A stretch of DNA of 64,000 nucleotides from Betaproteobacteria bacterium (GTDB lineage: Bacteria; Pseudomonadota; Gammaproteobacteria; Burkholderiales; SG8-39), in the NCBI GenBank assembly GCA_016234705.1, contig JACRAS010000197.1, forward strand, positions 1 through 64,000. The letters run 5' to 3'. The notes beneath the pieces were generated by a model. That model was not told the origin of the DNA. It saw only the letters and a program-made list of their open reading frames with translations, and did not search any database. Below, piece by piece: positions 17,696 to 27,739 of this stretch (position 1 is the stretch's first letter; every line of letters begins with the position of its first letter). The position numbers and the translations under genes are program-made.

Positions 17696-19194
17696 CGACG
17701 CAACCCGATATTTTCACTGATCTGCTCGCCCCCGAACTCGCTGACGACCTGCGCCGGCTCAATCCGCATTGGGCTGGATTGCCCGGCCCCGAGATTCCCC
17801 GCTTTCACCGCCACATCTTTCCACGGACATATCACAGTCTGCAAACGGGACTTACTCCGGCGACCGTACTGCGGGGAACGCGCCGTGTCGGCAAGACCAT
17901 TCTTCTGCGGCAGATTATCGAGAAAATGCTCTCGGAGGGAGTTGAGGCACATCGCATCCTTTACGTCCCGTTCGACGAAATCGGCAGCCTGCGCAAGCTC
18001 AGCGACCCGATCCTGACCATCGCGCGCTGGTACGAGTCGAGGGTTGTGAAGCACACGTTCAACCAATCCGCGCGCTCGACCGGCCCCGCCTATTTGCTAT
18101 TCGACGAGGTACAAAATCTCGACGCGTGGGCCCCGCAGATCAAGCACCTGGTGGACAACAACACCGTGCGCGTGTTGCTCACGGGAAGCTCCTCGCTGCG
18201 CATCGAAGCCGGCAGGGACAGCCTTGCGGGGAGAATCACCACTATTGATCTTGGGCCGCTATTGTTGCGCGAGATCGCCGAGCTCGCCCTGAATGCTCGC
18301 GCGCAAGCGCATTGGGTGGATAACGGCGGCGAGCGTCTAAGTGAACGTGAATTCTGGGTAGATGGCGCGGCGAAAGCCCGCGACGAAGCGGATCTTCGGC
18401 TGCGCGCATTTGCGGCCTTCTCGGCGCGAGGCGGATATCCAATCGCCCATGAACGCAGTGACGCGGCGTGGCAGGGAATTGCGGCCTATCTCAACGAAAC
18501 CATCGTCAAGCGAGCGATCCAGCACGATTTGCGCATGGGACCGCGCGGCGCCAAGCGCGATGAGAAACTGCTCGAAGAAGTGTTTCGGCTCTGCTGCCGC
18601 TATGCCGGCCAGACGGCAGGTCAGAGCGCTTTTGTCCCGGAGATTCGCCAGGCTCTCGCCGGCAACATCGGTTGGAGCCGGATTTTGACCTACATGAAAT
18701 TTCTCGACGGAACGCTGCTCGTCCGGCTCATTCCGGCGATGGAACTGCGGCTGAAGAAGCGCAAGGCGCCGGCGAAGATTTGCCTTAGCGATCACAGCTT
18801 GCGCGCAAGCTGGCTGCAGGAGATCGTGCCGCTGGATGCGCAAGGGCTGAACGCCAATCCTCATCTTACCGATCTTGCCGGACACCTTGCCGAGAGCGTG
18901 CTTGGCTACTTCCTCGCGTCCATTCCGAACGTTGAACTCGCGCATTTCCCCGCGCGAGGAGCGGAGCCCGAGGTGGACTTCGTACTCACGCTCGGAACCA
19001 GACGTATCCCGATCGAGGTCAAGTATCGCAGGCGTATCGATCCTCACGACGACACGCGCGGTTTGCGCGCTTTCATCGAAAAGGCGGTCTACAACGCCCC
19101 GTTCGGATTGTTGGTGACGCTCGAGGACGGGGTGCAGGTACCGGACCCGAGGATTATCCCCATTTCGCTGTCGGCGCTGCTTTGGATGAGATAA
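17692..19194 (+). CDS. AAA-type ATPase with DUF4143-like C-terminal domain
   Basis: A 500-residue P-loop ATPase. Walker A is GTRRVGKT (62-69), Walker B is YLLFDEVQNL, and the sensor region LLTGSSSL follows. The C-terminal part ends in a nuclease-like core: EVDFVLTLGTRRIPIEVKYR, the E...D-E-K spacing typical of DUF4143/PD-(D/E)XK-like folds. Its start overlaps the helicase stop, so it belongs to the same operon. Single proteins of this kind are widespread and often unlinked to defence, but coupling here suggests a function with the helicase. Nuclease activity is inferred, not shown. Confidence 0.8.
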   Translation: MTTQPDIFTDLLAPELADDLRRLNPHWAGLPGPEIPRFHRHIFPRTYHSLQTGLTPATVLRGTRRVGKTILLRQIIEKMLSEGVEAHRILYVPFDEIGSLRKLSDPILTIARWYESRVVKHTFNQSARSTGPAYLLFDEVQNLDAWAPQIKHLVDNNTVRVLLTGSSSLRIEAGRDSLAGRITTIDLGPLLLREIAELALNARAQAHWVDNGGERLSEREFWVDGAAKARDEADLRLRAFAAFSARGGYPIAHERSDAAWQGIAAYLNETIVKRAIQHDLRMGPRGAKRDEKLLEEVFRLCCRYAGQTAGQSAFVPEIRQALAGNIGWSRILTYMKFLDGTLLVRLIPAMELRLKKRKAPAKICLSDHSLRASWLQEIVPLDAQGLNANPHLTDLAGHLAESVLGYFLASIPNVELAHFPARGAEPEVDFVLTLGTRRIPIEVKYRRRIDPHDDTRGLRAFIEKAVYNAPFGLLVTLEDGVQVPDPRIIPISLSALLWMR

Positions 19195-19319
19195 GCGCAT
19201 GAACGATATGGGCTCCATTGACTCGATGGCAAACTTGTCGCGCGCACGCGGACCGGTTTTGTCGTAAGCGCAACTGATATCCTCCGTGCGTGTGAGGCTT
19301 AGCTACAGGAGCGAAGGCT

Positions 19320-20138
19320 ATGGAAATCGAAATCTTTGACGTCGAGCATGGTGCATGTTCCCTGATCACCGGTGATAACGGTTCAAGGATACTGATTGAT
19401 TGTGGACACAACTCCACTACAAATTGGCGTCCATCTACCTCTCTCCCGGCTCGTGGCATCAATCGAGTCGCTGCGTTGGTGGTATCGAACTATGACGAGG
19501 ATCACGTCAGCGATTTCCCAAACCTTATGCAGCGGGTCACCGTACCGACTTTGGTTAGGAATCCTTCAGTCCGGCCTTGTGACCTCTATTCCCTGAAGTC
19601 GGAGTCCGGTATGGGGCCTGGGATTGGCACACTTGCGCATATGGCAGGGAACTATTATGTGGCGCCGGCAGCAGGTCCGTTAGACCTGGGTGGAATAAAC
19701 GTGTCGTATTTCTGGAATGTGTACCCGAGCTTCGATGATGAAAACAATCTGAGCTTGGTAACGGTTCTCAAATATCACGACTTCGGGATTATTTTCCCTG
19801 GAGACATGATGAAGGCCGGTTGGACGCAACTACTGACCCGAAGCGATTTCCGGGTGGCGCTTGCCGGAGTTAGCGTGCTTGTCGCATCGCATCACGGACG
19901 TGACTCTGGGTATTTGCCCGAACTATTCAACTATTGTTCGCCCGAACTGATCATCTTTTCCGACAAGTCGATCGAGCACGAGACGCAAAAAACAGCGCAG
20001 GTTTATCGCCAGCACGCTAGAGGGGTTCGGTTCTTCGACGGCGTGACCAGATACGTCTTGAGTACCAGGAACAATGGATACATTCGGATGTGGAAGCAAG
20101 GCGTTGGTCCCGGTTTCGTCTGGATTGGCGCGAAGTAA
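19320..20138 (+). CDS. ComEC/Rec2-like metallo-beta-lactamase-fold hydrolase
   Basis: A 272-residue MBL-fold protein. The N-terminus IEIFDVEHGACSLI and LIDCGHN is typical of the ComEC/Rec2-like group. The metal motif, usually H-x-[HD]-x-DH, reads SNYDEDH (56-62), so the first His is Asn. A second site is ASHHGRDSGY. It follows the ATPase gene after 125 bp and lies 9 bp before the membrane protein gene. Such MBL proteins recur in defence islands, where a nucleic-acid or nucleotide substrate is assumed. The Asn substitution leaves catalytic competence open. Confidence 0.75.
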   Translation: MEIEIFDVEHGACSLITGDNGSRILIDCGHNSTTNWRPSTSLPARGINRVAALVVSNYDEDHVSDFPNLMQRVTVPTLVRNPSVRPCDLYSLKSESGMGPGIGTLAHMAGNYYVAPAAGPLDLGGINVSYFWNVYPSFDDENNLSLVTVLKYHDFGIIFPGDMMKAGWTQLLTRSDFRVALAGVSVLVASHHGRDSGYLPELFNYCSPELIIFSDKSIEHETQKTAQVYRQHARGVRFFDGVTRYVLSTRNNGYIRMWKQGVGPGFVWIGAK

Positions 20139-20147
20139 AGGGACCAT

Positions 20148-20804
20148 ATGAGAAAGTTCGACTTTTATGAGTTTGCCGGAATCCTTGTACCCGGCACACT
20201 ATTCTTGGCGGGGCTTGTATATTTTTGGCCAGGCGTAATTGCATCGGATAGCCTGGACAAGATTTCTATTGGTGGCTTGGGCTTATTTACGCTTTTGGCG
20301 TACGTCTCTGGGCACCTGATACAGGCAATAGGGAACTGGATCGAGAAAGGTTGGTGGCTGGCGTGTGGCGGCATGCCAACGGACTGGATACGTTCAGGAA
20401 AAAGAACGTTACTCGCACCGGCTCAGATGCAGAAGCTGCGTATCGATCTACAACATCAATTGGGGCTTAGCCTTCCAGAAAATGTCAATAAGCTTTCTGC
20501 GGGCGAGTGGGTTGGCGTAGTTCGCCAAGTATATGCCGCGGTGGCAGCCGCGAAACGCGCGGCTCGTGTAGACACCTTTAACGGAAACTATGGTTTGCAC
20601 CGTGGTCTTGTAGCCGCTGCGTTACTGCTCTTGCTTGTCTCGCCGATGTCCGACGTGACGACATTGGCCTCAACGGTGATATTGGTCATTGTCGCTGCAG
20701 TAGGAACATCGAGAATGCACTTATTTGGTAAGCACTATGCTCGTGAGCTATTTGCCCAATTCCTACAACTGCCAGCGGGCAATGCGGCCAAGGAGAAAAA
20801 GTAG
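20148..20804 (+). CDS. Membrane protein of unknown function, island operon
   Basis: 218 residues with hydrophobic segments near 9-28, 41-62 and a pair at about 148-184, separated by a soluble middle of some 80 residues (70-145). I do not recognise a family. It is sandwiched between the MBL protein (9 bp upstream) and the methyltransferase, whose GTG overlaps its stop by one base, so it is co-translated with them. Defence operons often carry membrane subunits, but nothing in the sequence gives its role. Confidence 0.75.
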   Translation: MRKFDFYEFAGILVPGTLFLAGLVYFWPGVIASDSLDKISIGGLGLFTLLAYVSGHLIQAIGNWIEKGWWLACGGMPTDWIRSGKRTLLAPAQMQKLRIDLQHQLGLSLPENVNKLSAGEWVGVVRQVYAAVAAAKRAARVDTFNGNYGLHRGLVAAALLLLLVSPMSDVTTLASTVILVIVAAVGTSRMHLFGKHYARELFAQFLQLPAGNAAKEKK

Positions 20805-23800
20805 TGAAGACTGAGAAGCGTCTAATTGAAGTAGCTTTTCCATTGGAACAGACTTCGCTCGACTCTGTACACGAAAAGAACGTGCGCCACGGACATATCT
20901 CCACACTGCATATCTGGCCCGCACGGCGGCCGCTGGCGGCTTGTCGGGCGGCGTTGATTGCCACGCTTCTGCCCGATCCGGGCGACAAGGCCAAGCGCGA
21001 CGAAATCCTCATGCGTCTGGGTGGAACAGTAAGCAAGAGCCTCAAGAAGAAAAAGCTTCCTTCGGGCAAGGTCGAGGAAATTGAGTCGAGAGAGACGCAG
21101 GGCGGAATCCTGCATTGGGGTCGCGAGTCCGGGCCAGACCTGGATTGGTTTCGAAAGGAGATTCGCAAAGCTTACGGCGGCCGCGCTCCCAAGGTTCTCG
21201 ATCCATTTGCAGGCGGTGGCGCGATTCCATTGGAGGCAATGCGCTTGGGATGCGAGGTGACGGCAGTAGATATTAATCCGGTCGCCTGGTTCATATTGAA
21301 GTGTACATTGGAGTACCCACAGAAACTTGCTGGGCAGATGCGCAAGCTGCCTGAGTTTGTATTGAATGAGCCTGCTTTCATGAAAAGCTACATCAAGAGC
21401 CGGCTACCCGAGTATCTGCGTGCCAAGGGCGTGAAGGAGAGCGACATAAAAAAGACAGTCGCCAAATTCGCGAGGGCGACGCTTGATCCGGCGCAGGCAG
21501 AATTTCTTTCCACTATCACCTCGGACGGTGCCTTTCTCGAAGCCGACCTAGCCTGGCACGTGCGCGCCTGGGGGCACCGGGTGCTGCGCGAGGCTAGGCA
21601 CGAACTCTCACGCTTCTACCCGACCTACGCTGAGTTCTGCACGGTGAAGCCGTACGGTCATGTCGCGCTTGCCCGCTCGGACGAAGACCAGCTGAAGCTC
21701 GTGCCTTTGAACGAGTTCGGAGAACTGCAAACCGAACTCCTCAATACCGGCTTCGATGCGTCATATCTTGGGAATGACGGGAACCCGCGTTGGATCGCCA
21801 AACCGACAGTAGCCTATTTATGGGCGCGTACGGTCGCGTGCAAGGCGTGCCGTGCAATCGTGCCATTGCTCAAGACGCGCTGGTTGTGCAAAAAAGACAA
21901 CAAGCGCGTGTTGCTTACCATGAATCCGAATAGGGACAAGACGGGCGTGGAGTTTGGCATCGAGCATGGCGTTCCGCAGCAAGGTGGCAATCCGGCGCAG
22001 AGACGCGAGAACGACAAGCGAGTGGGCGCGGGCACGATAAGTCGCTCGGGCGTGCAATGTCCTTGCTGCGAGACCATTATGACGATGGGAGACCTCCAGC
22101 TTGAGGCGCGGTTTGGAAAAATACATGAAGTACTCACGGCTGTGCTAGTGGACAGCCCCGAGGGAAAGGAATATCGATTGCCGCAAGCTGCAGAGAACGC
22201 TGCGATCGCTAATGCGGTGCTTCAGGTTTCAGGTGCGATGCAAGCCATGCCCTTCGGTGAACTTGTGGAACCGATCTCACCGAACAGACCGTCACCAAAT
22301 ACTCGCGGGGTTTCTGGCTTAGCGCGATATGGAGTCGCGACATGGCAAGACCTGTTCGCGGCACGCCAACGACTGGCGCTTGCCTCGATTGTCATGGCAA
22401 CTCGGGCATGCACGGAGATGTTGAAAGAGTGCGGTTATGACTCCACCTTACGCGAAGCCATTGTTGCCTACCTCGCGGCCAGCATCAGTCGATTTGCTGA
22501 TCGTTGTAGCGTAATCACGACATGGCAAACAAACGCAGAGCAGATAAATCACACATTTGCTCGTTATGTACTACAACTTCCATGGGACTACGCCGAGTCA
22601 AACCCCTTTGCAGACTCCTCCGGGGGATATTTGCAAGCCATTGAATGGATCGCGCAGGTCGCAGAGCATCTCTTGGAGGCAAGCAAGGGGGCACCGGCCC
22701 CTGCCGTAGTGCATGGTTCGTCAGTCGCGGCTATCGACGGTCGCTTCGATCAAATCGTGACCGACCCCCCCTATTACGATGCGATTCCCTACTCTGACCT
22801 GATGGATTTCTTTCACATATGGCTTAGAAGGGCGCTCTCAGGCCTAAGCGACGGGTTCGACGAAGCGTTCAAGGAACCCCTTGGGCCGAAATGGTCAGAG
22901 ACTCGGAATGATGGTGAGCTCGTCGACCAACCCGGAAGATTCGGAGACGACGGAGACAAGTCCAAGCGCGCATATGAAGACGGAATGCAGATGGTTTTCC
23001 AGCAATGTCATCTTGCCTTGGTTGACGCAGGACGCCTTGTCGTAGTGTTCGCAAATAAGAACCCTCTAGCCTGGGAGGCTCTGGTATCTGCTTTGATTCG
23101 GGCGGGCTTCACGGTGGATTCGTCTTGGCCGATTCAAACCGAGCGCGCTGCAAGACAGAACGCGCTAACGAGTGCGTCGCTTGCTTCATCGATCTGGTTG
23201 GTCTGCCGGAAACGCGAACCTAGCCAGCGCGCTGGTTGGGACACTGCGGTACTAAAGGAGATGGAGGAAATCATCCGCGACCGTTTGCGCGAGTTCTGGG
23301 ACTCTGGCATCCGCGGTCCGGACTTCGTGTGGTCCGCGACTGGGCCCGCACTAGAGGCATACAGCCGGTATCCGGCAGTTAAGAAGGCGACCGAGGCCGG
23401 TGCCTTAATGAGTGTTTCCGAGTTTCTGCGTCACGTCCGCCGTATAGTAGTCGACTTCGTCGTTGGCCGGGTGTTGTCGGGCGGCGAAGCAACGACCGAG
23501 CCCGGATCGGTGTCGCTGGACGACATCACCACCTATTATCTGTTGCATCGCAATGACTTCGGCCTAAAGGATGCGCCGGCTGGCGCGTGCATCCTGTACG
23601 CGGTGTCCTGTGGACTCTCGGAGCGGCTGTTGGCGGACCAGTACGAGATTCTGTCGCGTGGCAAGAGCAAGGATGCTGATGACGACGAAGACGAAGGCGC
23701 TACGGATTCGGATGTTGATGAAAGCGAAAGTAGTGCCAGTGGCGGTCATTTCAAGCTAAGGCCCTGGAATCAGCGAAAACACCGTAGTCTCGGCGCGGAG

Positions 23801-24067
23801 TCCAGCAATGGCAAGGCGGTCCCGCTTATCGATCGGGTTCACAAGCTTATGCATCTTTGGAAAACAGGTGACGAAAACAAGGTCAACGACTATCTCGACA
23901 AGCAGGGCCTACGCCAGAGCGCGATATTTCTGCAACTGCTACAAGCGTTAATCGAAAAAAGCCGTGCTGAAGGCCAAAGTGAGGAATGCTCGATTCTGGA
24001 AATGCTCTCCAACCATTTACGCAAGATAGGTGCGACAGCGCAGAGTGCATTGTCGCTCGACGCATGA
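20804..24067 (+). CDS. DUF1156-type adenine-specific DNA methyltransferase
   Basis: A 1087-residue protein starting at GTG with AAGGAGAAAAAGTA before it. The N-terminus (SLDSVHEKNVRHGHISTLHIWPARRPLAACRA) is the DUF1156 signature. The SAM-binding motif I is VLDPFAGGGAIPLEA (near 131), followed by AVDINPVAW. The catalytic motif IV is TDPPYYDAIPYSDL (near 653), i.e. N6-adenine or N4-cytosine type. A zinc-ribbon-like segment with CKAC and CPCC lies around 345-425. An acidic low-complexity stretch (DADDDEDEGATDSD) lies near 965. It probably modifies host DNA to mark self in the operon's defence system. The DUF499 gene follows at once. Confidence 0.88.
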   Translation: MKTEKRLIEVAFPLEQTSLDSVHEKNVRHGHISTLHIWPARRPLAACRAALIATLLPDPGDKAKRDEILMRLGGTVSKSLKKKKLPSGKVEEIESRETQGGILHWGRESGPDLDWFRKEIRKAYGGRAPKVLDPFAGGGAIPLEAMRLGCEVTAVDINPVAWFILKCTLEYPQKLAGQMRKLPEFVLNEPAFMKSYIKSRLPEYLRAKGVKESDIKKTVAKFARATLDPAQAEFLSTITSDGAFLEADLAWHVRAWGHRVLREARHELSRFYPTYAEFCTVKPYGHVALARSDEDQLKLVPLNEFGELQTELLNTGFDASYLGNDGNPRWIAKPTVAYLWARTVACKACRAIVPLLKTRWLCKKDNKRVLLTMNPNRDKTGVEFGIEHGVPQQGGNPAQRRENDKRVGAGTISRSGVQCPCCETIMTMGDLQLEARFGKIHEVLTAVLVDSPEGKEYRLPQAAENAAIANAVLQVSGAMQAMPFGELVEPISPNRPSPNTRGVSGLARYGVATWQDLFAARQRLALASIVMATRACTEMLKECGYDSTLREAIVAYLAASISRFADRCSVITTWQTNAEQINHTFARYVLQLPWDYAESNPFADSSGGYLQAIEWIAQVAEHLLEASKGAPAPAVVHGSSVAAIDGRFDQIVTDPPYYDAIPYSDLMDFFHIWLRRALSGLSDGFDEAFKEPLGPKWSETRNDGELVDQPGRFGDDGDKSKRAYEDGMQMVFQQCHLALVDAGRLVVVFANKNPLAWEALVSALIRAGFTVDSSWPIQTERAARQNALTSASLASSIWLVCRKREPSQRAGWDTAVLKEMEEIIRDRLREFWDSGIRGPDFVWSATGPALEAYSRYPAVKKATEAGALMSVSEFLRHVRRIVVDFVVGRVLSGGEATTEPGSVSLDDITTYYLLHRNDFGLKDAPAGACILYAVSCGLSERLLADQYEILSRGKSKDADDDEDEGATDSDVDESESSASGGHFKLRPWNQRKHRSLGAESSNGKAVPLIDRVHKLMHLWKTGDENKVNDYLDKQGLRQSAIFLQLLQALIEKSRAEGQSEECSILEMLSNHLRKIGATAQSALSLDA

Positions 24068-24101
24068 ACGTGCGGCAGTAGCCGCTGCAAGGAACAACAA
24101 T

Positions 24102-27100
24102 ATGGCAAAGACAAAACCCTGGCATCAGGTCATCGCGCTGCGGTCCGACATCCGCAGCGGCGAGCTGTCGCAAAAGGAGTTCGCGGCGGACTTGTACGAC
24201 GTGATGATGGACAAGAACCGCTCCGTCTACCACGACCCCAAGGAATTCTTCGCGCTCACCTATCCCACCACCCGATTGCGCGAGCTGGCGCGAGATGTAG
24301 TGCTGAGGCTGGCCGGACAATCCGAGAAGGCAGTGCGACAACTTCAGCTTACTTACGGTGGGGGCAAGACCCACGCACTGATCACTCTGGTGCACCTAGT
24401 GTCCGATCCGGCCAAGCTACCCAAGCTGCCGGCGATCGAGGAATTCGTCAATCACATCGGGATCACACCCGCTAAAGCCAGAGTCGCAGCGTTGGTGTTT
24501 GACCGTCTCGACGTCGAAACCGGCATGGACGTGAAAGCGCCCGACGGCAAGGTGCGGCGCTTCAAAATGCCTTGGAGCGCACTTGCCTGGCAGTTGGGCG
24601 GAGAAACGGGACTCAAATTGCTCGGCAGTACCGAAAAGGAACGGGAAACGCCGCCCGCCACTAACGTAATGGAGGATGTGTTGTCGCTGCCTGAGAAGGA
24701 CGGGCTGGGAACCCTGGTCCTTCTGGACGAAGTGCTGATGTGGGCGCACACCATTGTGAGCACCGACAGGGCCTGGATTAAGAAGCTGGAGACGTTTTTT
24801 CAATGTCTGACGCAGGCGGCGGGCCGTGTGAAACGTTGTTCGCTCGTCGCCTCCTTACTCGCGTCCGATCCCTCCAAAAGCGACGATCTCGGAAAGCAAG
24901 TTGAGAAGGCGCTATATGACATATTCCAGCGCGTCGCCGACACCGGCATACAGCCGGTGGAACGCCAGGACGTTGCCGAGGTGCTGCGGCGACGGTTGTT
25001 TACTCCCGAAAGCTATACAGACAAGTCCGGCTGGAAGGCACAGGTGGTAACCGCGCTGAACGGCATCTGCGACCTGGACGATCAGACCAAGCGCCTACGC
25101 TCCCAGGAGGAAACGCGATGCCTGGAGTCTTTTCCATTCCACCCTGACCTGACCGATGTACTGTTCGAGAAATGGACGCAGCTCGAGGGCTTCCAGCGTA
25201 CGCGCGGCGTCCTGCGTACATTCGCCTCGGCGCTGCGCGACGCCGAGAAGTGGGGCGATCCATCGCCGTTGGCCGGTCCCGCTGTATTTCTCCCGGCGCT
25301 GGGGGATGACAATTTGACCGATGCCGCGCGAGAGCTTGCAACTATTGCGCGCACTGAGCAGTACGACGGCAAGAGGCAAGACTGGCAAGCTATTTTGCAG
25401 GGAGAACTGAAAAAGGCGCGTGAGATTCAGCAGGATACGATGCTGAACAAGCGCGAGGTCGAGCAGGCCGTTATTGCGACGTTCATGCACTCTCAACCGA
25501 TCGGTCAGCGCGCCCAGACGCGTGAATTGATGGTGATGCTCGGGCAGGTCGCGCCCGACAAGATCGAACTTGGCAAGGGGCTTTCGCGCTGGGCCGATGT
25601 GTCCTGGTATCTCGACGACACGTTTACGGCAGAAAAAGATGGTGGCCTGCCCAAGATTTGGCGCCTGGGATCGAAGCCCAATCTACGCCAAATGCACTAT
25701 GACGCACGGACCCACATCACCGAAACCGTGATCGAGGAAGTACTGGAAAAGGAAATCGGCGCGACCAAGAAGCTTTCCGAAGGCGCGCGCACCATGGGCG
25801 CCGCCGTACATATGTTGCCCTCGCGACCTGCAGATATCGAGGATGACGGTGAGTTCCACTACGCGGTACTGGGGCCTAAGACCGCATCGGAATCCGGGAA
25901 ACCAAGCGCCGAAGCGAAGCGTTACATTGACGAGACCACGGCCGCGGATCGTCCGCGCGCGTTGAACCGGAATGCCGTGGTGCTGGCGGTGCCGTCGAAG
26001 GATGGCATCGACCTTGCGCGCGAGCGCGTGCGTGACATGCTTGCCTGGGAGCAGGTACGCGAGATGCTGAAAAGCCGTGAAGATGTGGACACGGTACGGC
26101 TCGCGCAACTGGAAATGAACCTCAAGGCGGCGCGTAGCGAGATGGCGTCGCACATTGTCATGGCTTATTGCATCGTAGTAACCGTGAATGATGCTAACGA
26201 CGTGGCGGCATTTCGGCTCAACGTCGATAACGAACCGTTTTTCGTCAAGATTGTTGGCGACAAGCGCGCACGCGTTGAGAGCGCCGCGATCAATGCCGAG
26301 GCGCTCTTGCCGGGCGGTCCATTCAATTTATGGCAAGCGGGCGAGAAGTCACGCTATGTGAAAGATCTGGTCGGTGCGTTTGCGTCGACCGCACGTCTTC
26401 CAAAAATGCTCAACCGCCAGGCGATCCTCGACACCCTGTTGCGCGGCTGCGAGGCCGGCGATTTTGTCCTCCAGGTCACCCGCGCGGACAAGTCGCAGCG
26501 CACGTTCTGGAGAATGCGGCCCGATGATCACGCTCTCGGCGAGCCCAGTCTAGAAGTGGTATTGCCCGAAGCGGCAATGCTGGTGGAAATTGAGCCGGGA
26601 CTGCTTGCGCCAAATGTCTTGCCGGAACTCTGGAAGGCGGAAGCGCTAGTGCTTGGCGTCTTGTGCTCGTACTTCTCCGGCAAGCATTACATCCAGATAG
26701 ACAAAGGCGGATATAAAGAACCGATGTCGATTCCCGGTGCGTCGCGAGAAACCGTCAAACAATCTGTGAGCGCGGTAGTAAAGGCGGGACGGGTATGGCT
26801 GGTCACGCCGGCAATGAGCGTAATGGGTGAAGACGTGCCGGTGAGTCTGCTGACGGACGGCGCCATCTTGTATCCGCCGCCCGCGCCGATTTCCGCAACG
26901 GATTTGCTGCCCGACACCCTCCCGGCCGCATGGGCAAAGTCGCCAACGACTGCGCATTTAATTCATGCCGCACTGTCCACAAAGCTAGGCAAACCACTTC
27001 CGTGGACAACGGTTAAGAGCGCGTTAGACAATGGATTTCGACTTGGGCTTCTTGAACGTACTCTGCTCTCAAAAGAATGGCCAACAGATCTTGGCGGTGC

Positions 27101-27374
27101 ATCCGGCGTGGAGATCGTGCCTAGCAAGCATGAGAAGGGAATAGAAAGCACAAGCTCTACCTATGGCACGAAGGTTGCTGCCGCAGAACTCGAGACTAAC
27201 GAGATACAAGATCTGGCCGACTGTGTTGCCGACATTAAAAAAGCGGCCGCTGGCCAGCAGTTGCGATTCAAAGTATCAGTCGAACTTGGTGACAACGCTA
27301 CGGTGCCACAGGGCGTCCTTGACCAAGTCAATGCGCTGCTTGCAAAGATAAAGGTGGGTTGGAAGCTTGGTTAA
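24102..27374 (+). CDS. DUF499-type large ATPase, anti-phage associated
   Basis: 1090 residues from ATG at 24102 (AAGGA 9 bases upstream). The N-terminus FFALTYPTTRLRELARDVV and the P-loop LTYGGGKTHAL (near 83-92) are typical of DUF499. A Walker B-like segment LVLLDEVLMW is near residue 210. The C-terminal half has no motif I recognise. DUF499 and DUF1156 genes are commonly adjacent in genomic islands and are regarded as anti-phage modules. It is the last gene of the operon, and no DUF3780 or HerA-type partner, often found with this pair, is present. The function of the ATPase is unknown. Confidence 0.88.
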   Translation: MAKTKPWHQVIALRSDIRSGELSQKEFAADLYDVMMDKNRSVYHDPKEFFALTYPTTRLRELARDVVLRLAGQSEKAVRQLQLTYGGGKTHALITLVHLVSDPAKLPKLPAIEEFVNHIGITPAKARVAALVFDRLDVETGMDVKAPDGKVRRFKMPWSALAWQLGGETGLKLLGSTEKERETPPATNVMEDVLSLPEKDGLGTLVLLDEVLMWAHTIVSTDRAWIKKLETFFQCLTQAAGRVKRCSLVASLLASDPSKSDDLGKQVEKALYDIFQRVADTGIQPVERQDVAEVLRRRLFTPESYTDKSGWKAQVVTALNGICDLDDQTKRLRSQEETRCLESFPFHPDLTDVLFEKWTQLEGFQRTRGVLRTFASALRDAEKWGDPSPLAGPAVFLPALGDDNLTDAARELATIARTEQYDGKRQDWQAILQGELKKAREIQQDTMLNKREVEQAVIATFMHSQPIGQRAQTRELMVMLGQVAPDKIELGKGLSRWADVSWYLDDTFTAEKDGGLPKIWRLGSKPNLRQMHYDARTHITETVIEEVLEKEIGATKKLSEGARTMGAAVHMLPSRPADIEDDGEFHYAVLGPKTASESGKPSAEAKRYIDETTAADRPRALNRNAVVLAVPSKDGIDLARERVRDMLAWEQVREMLKSREDVDTVRLAQLEMNLKAARSEMASHIVMAYCIVVTVNDANDVAAFRLNVDNEPFFVKIVGDKRARVESAAINAEALLPGGPFNLWQAGEKSRYVKDLVGAFASTARLPKMLNRQAILDTLLRGCEAGDFVLQVTRADKSQRTFWRMRPDDHALGEPSLEVVLPEAAMLVEIEPGLLAPNVLPELWKAEALVLGVLCSYFSGKHYIQIDKGGYKEPMSIPGASRETVKQSVSAVVKAGRVWLVTPAMSVMGEDVPVSLLTDGAILYPPPAPISATDLLPDTLPAAWAKSPTTAHLIHAALSTKLGKPLPWTTVKSALDNGFRLGLLERTLLSKEWPTDLGGASGVEIVPSKHEKGIESTSSTYGTKVAAAELETNEIQDLADCVADIKKAAAGQQLRFKVSVELGDNATVPQGVLDQVNALLAKIKVGWKLG

Positions 27375-27739
27375 GCGACGTGCCTTCCGACTTTGAGCTT
27401 AAAGACCGAGATTAGCGCATGGTCATTGAATCGGCTGCCCGGTCGAGTGGCCGCGGGATTCAGCTCCAGCACCTGCCCAGGAAAGGGCCGCCGGAATCCG
27501 CCTACCCCGCAACTACCCCACAGCGGTGCCCCGGAGCTGTAGTAGCCGCCCCAGACGGCGCCGCTTGACTGCCGCGCCGTTACCCGAACCACGCTGACTT
27601 GACGCGCGCGTCGGCGGAACGCCCCGCATCGTGGTCGATGTGCTGCGTTGCCGCGCTCAGCTGGCTCCATGCGTTGCCGTTCGTCGCGACCAACTCGATC
27701 GCGTTGATCTGCCCGACCCGGAAGATCTACACAGTGCAA
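27375..27739. other. Non-coding right margin of the island
   Basis: About 365 bp between the DUF499 stop and the duplicated nirD end. ORFs here have no recognisable similarity. No integrase, tRNA or terminator hairpin with a T-tract was found. Confidence 0.5.

Noticed and set aside
14120-27374. Complete DISARM or BREX system
   Set aside because: Only a DrmD-like helicase resembles DISARM; no drmA, drmB, drmC, pglZ, brxC or related genes are present.
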